A stretch of DNA of 7,953 bases from CAZSPL01 sp964608735 (GTDB lineage: Bacteria; JAJVIF01; JAPKYR01; CAZSPL01): the NCBI GenBank assembly GCA_964608735.1, contig CAZSPL010000190.1, positions 1 through 7,953 of the forward strand, given 5' to 3'. The notes beneath the pieces were generated by a model. The model worked only from the letters and a program-made list of their open reading frames with translations. It was not told where the DNA came from and did not search any database. Each line of letters opens with the position of its first letter. The stretch's first letter is position 1. Position numbers and translations under genes: made by a program. Below, piece by piece: positions 6,530 to 7,953 of this stretch.

Positions 6530-6767
6530 GCTAAAACGGCTCTCCGGCTCCGAAGTGCTCGATATTCTCAAGAGCTTTGGCTTTGAAGTCAGTTCTCAAA
6601 GAGGAAGCCATGTCAAGCTAAGAAGGTATGACCGCGAAGGACGAAAGCAAACGATAACAATCCCTAAGCACAAACGCCTTGATACGGGCACCTGCCGTTC
6701 GATTTTCCGCCAGGCATCAGAATATATTGACGAGTCGCTGCTCAGGCGTCATTTTTATTCAGAATAA
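6522..6767 (+). CDS. hicA: HicA-family mRNA interferase toxin, copy 2 (intact)
   Basis: From TTG 6522 the product is 81 residues, a normal HicA length. It has the dsRBD-like alpha-beta-beta-beta-alpha pattern: PKLKRLSGSEVLDILKSFGFEV, then SQRGSHVKL with the presumed catalytic His30, strands through RKQTITIPKHKRL, and a C-terminal helix after DTGTCRSIFRQASEYIDESLLRRHF. HicA enzymes cleave mRNA and arrest growth until neutralised by HicB. Codon 62 is TTC (Phe) where copy 1 has TAA. A TTG start coupled to the antitoxin stop would keep toxin synthesis below antitoxin synthesis. Family assignment is secure; activity is inferred from the intact motif set. Confidence 0.87.
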   Translation: MPKLKRLSGSEVLDILKSFGFEVSSQRGSHVKLRRYDREGRKQTITIPKHKRLDTGTCRSIFRQASEYIDESLLRRHFYSE

Positions 6768-6858
6768 TTTTTTGATGCCGGTTCAACCACCTTGCGGTTG
6801 TCATCTCAGAATCCTGCTTTCTGGAGGGCATTGCGAGTTCCTGCAGGACTTTCCTGGT

Positions 6859-6887
6859 TTGAAATCACGCCTCCAGCCTGATAAAAT
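6859..6887 (+). promoter_or_regulatory. Probable sigma-70-type promoter of the right-edge secreted protein gene
   Basis: TTGAAA (6859-6864) and TAAAAT (6882-6887) each match consensus at 5 of 6 positions and are spaced by the ideal 17 bp. This is the best promoter in the window. It would give a leader of about 70 nt before ATG 6965. Inferred from sequence only. Confidence 0.5.
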
Positions 6888-6932
6888 TATTCCTCACGAT
6901 AAGGGACGTTTCTAAACGAGTGATATTTAATT

Positions 6933-6959
6933 GGGCGCTATCTCCGCCCCGCAGGGAGG
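6933..6959 (+). promoter_or_regulatory. Leader hairpins around the ribosome binding site of the right-edge gene
   Basis: GGGCG (6933-6937) can pair with CGCCC (6945-6949) across a 7-nt loop, ending just before the Shine-Dalgarno GGGAGG (6954-6959). An alternative pairing of CTCC (6942-6945) with GGAG (6955-6958) would hide that site. The two structures share a base and are sterically exclusive. Both stems are short; no known riboswitch pattern is recognised. Confidence 0.25.
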
Positions 6960-6964
6960 CCACA

Positions 6965-7953
6965 ATGTTATCGCAAAGACCCGTAACGGCTATCTTAATC
7001 ATTTCATTATTCATGACTTTTCTTCCCGGGCTATCGTACTCTTCGTCCGATGTTATACCGGAAGAAGATGGTGAATGGCAAAAGGCTTATTCCGTATCAG
7101 CCAGTATTCCCTTCGCGGGTGACATTGAAACCGCCGATAATTATGCGATTCAGATGGGTGAAAAACTGGCAGTCAGCTCTGCTGCTAATGAACTTCTTGG
7201 CACAAGCAACAACGCTCAAAGCTCGAGTCAGCTTGAGGACTTTATCAACGGAGCGTACAGTAATTATGTGAAAAGCTATGTAGTACTTTCATCGGGAGTG
7301 ACGGATGCAAACTATTCTGTTGATTTGAATGTAATCGTACGTATTGGCGCATTATCAGCGGATTTATACGCTTTACAAGTCTCCTTCCCCAAGCCCAGGA
7401 TAATGGTAATTGTACCGGAGCAGCATGCTTTCACCGACACGCCTTACCCGAATGCTGAGAGTTCAATTATTCAAGGATTAGCGGATTCCGGCTTTGATGT
7501 CGTTGATCAAAACCAATCCGCCTTGTTAAAAAATGACAATCTCTTAAAGAACGCGCTCTACGGTTCGGCTGATACATTATTGAAGGATAGCAGACTCGCG
7601 AGTCAAGGAGCGGAAATCCTCATTATAGGCGAAGCATCGAGCGAGTGTCTTGATTTTTCGGGGGGGCTTTACGCTTGCAGGGCGAAACTTAGTTACAAGG
7701 CGATTCAAACCGATACAGCGAAGATTTTAGTCGCTGGCAGTTGCGAATCAAGCGGCAAAGAAACGACTGAGCTTCTCGCGAGCGCGAGCGCCCTTAAAAA
7801 AGCCGGCGATTCGGCCTTGTCTACTCTTATTCCCAAGCTTTTACTGAAATTCAATCCTGATTCACCACATTCAGTAACACTTAGAATCTATGATATTCCT
7901 TTTGAGGACCTTGTTACCTTGGAGCACGATCTCGTTCGATTCGTGCCGGGTGT
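6965..7953 (+). CDS. Secreted protein of unknown function, possibly FlgT-like (3' truncated)
   Basis: ATG 6965 follows a strong GGGAGG (6954-6959) by 5 nt. The frame stays open for 329 codons to the right edge, so the C-terminus is missing. An N-terminal signal peptide is clear (hydrophobic core about 9-22, likely cleavage after SYS near residue 26). Residues about 55-137 form an Ala-rich helix then strands (YVKSYVVLSSG, YSVDLNVIVRIGAL), like the N-terminal domain of FlgT-type periplasmic proteins. Residues about 144-225 begin PRIMVIVPEQH, then ESSIIQGLADSGFDVVDQNQ and later GAEILIIGEASSE, an alpha/beta pattern seen in periplasmic domains of the TolB-N, CsgG and FlgT-middle type. The FlgT comparison is from memory of patterns and is weak; no flagellar genes are nearby. 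Codon use is more AT-rich than in the efflux genes, with about a dozen TTA leucine codons against a handful in the whole operon. Confidence 0.75.
   Translation, partial: MLSQRPVTAILIISLFMTFLPGLSYSSSDVIPEEDGEWQKAYSVSASIPFAGDIETADNYAIQMGEKLAVSSAANELLGTSNNAQSSSQLEDFINGAYSNYVKSYVVLSSGVTDANYSVDLNVIVRIGALSADLYALQVSFPKPRIMVIVPEQHAFTDTPYPNAESSIIQGLADSGFDVVDQNQSALLKNDNLLKNALYGSADTLLKDSRLASQGAEILIIGEASSECLDFSGGLYACRAKLSYKAIQTDTAKILVAGSCESSGKETTELLASASALKKAGDSALSTLIPKLLLKFNPDSPHSVTLRIYDIPFEDLVTLEHDLVRFVPG

Noticed and set aside
7050..7271. Short open frame overlapping the right-edge gene in another plus-strand frame
   Set aside because: The frame from ATG 6965 is open for 989 nt with a signal peptide and ribosome binding site; the short one is its shadow.
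1..7953. CRISPR array, tRNA, rRNA, insertion sequence or phage genes
   Set aside because: No regularly spaced repeats, tRNA-like cloverleaf, transposase or phage-type protein was seen on either strand.

Overview
The window looks like chromosomal DNA of a Gram-negative bacterium that is moderately GC-rich. Every supported gene lies on the + strand. A lipid-anchored periplasmic adaptor, a split MacB-type ABC transporter and a TolC-family outer-membrane channel require a two-membrane envelope. I cannot name the lineage. The M1-peptidase/TPR protein, the short HicB antitoxins and the secreted protein at the right edge would suit an uncultured or deep-branching phylum, but that is inference.

Layout, left to right. 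(1) 1-777: the 3' end of a gluzincin (M1) peptidase-like protein whose C-terminus carries TPR-like repeats. (2) 741-1276: a first hicB-hicA toxin-antitoxin cassette. Its promoter lies inside the end of the peptidase gene, and its hicA is interrupted by one in-frame TAA. (3) 1417-6166: a compact four-gene efflux operon made of a MacA-like lipoprotein adaptor, an ABC ATPase, a MacB/FtsX-type permease and a TolC-like channel. The junctions are a 1-nt overlap, a 1-nt gap and a 16-nt gap. (4) 6243-6767: a second, intact hicB-hicA cassette, paralogous to the first and preceded by a perfect 10-bp palindrome next to its -10 box. (5) 6768-6964: non-coding DNA with a good sigma-70-type promoter and possible leader hairpins. 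(6) 6965 to the right edge: the 5' part of a secreted protein of uncertain function, distantly reminiscent of FlgT-type periplasmic proteins, with more AT-rich codon use.

How the genes work together: the four efflux products can form one envelope-spanning pump. ATPase and permease drive conformational cycling, the adaptor couples them to the channel, and substrate (macrolide, peptide, lipid or siderophore; not determinable here) leaves across the outer membrane. Each hic cassette encodes an mRNA-interferase toxin and its antitoxin, translationally coupled by an 8-nt overlap with a TTG toxin start. The most notable structure is the pump operon bracketed by two diverged, same-orientation hicBA cassettes: the left toxin gene carries a nonsense codon and the right one is intact. 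I found no tRNA, rRNA, CRISPR array, insertion sequence or recognisable riboswitch.
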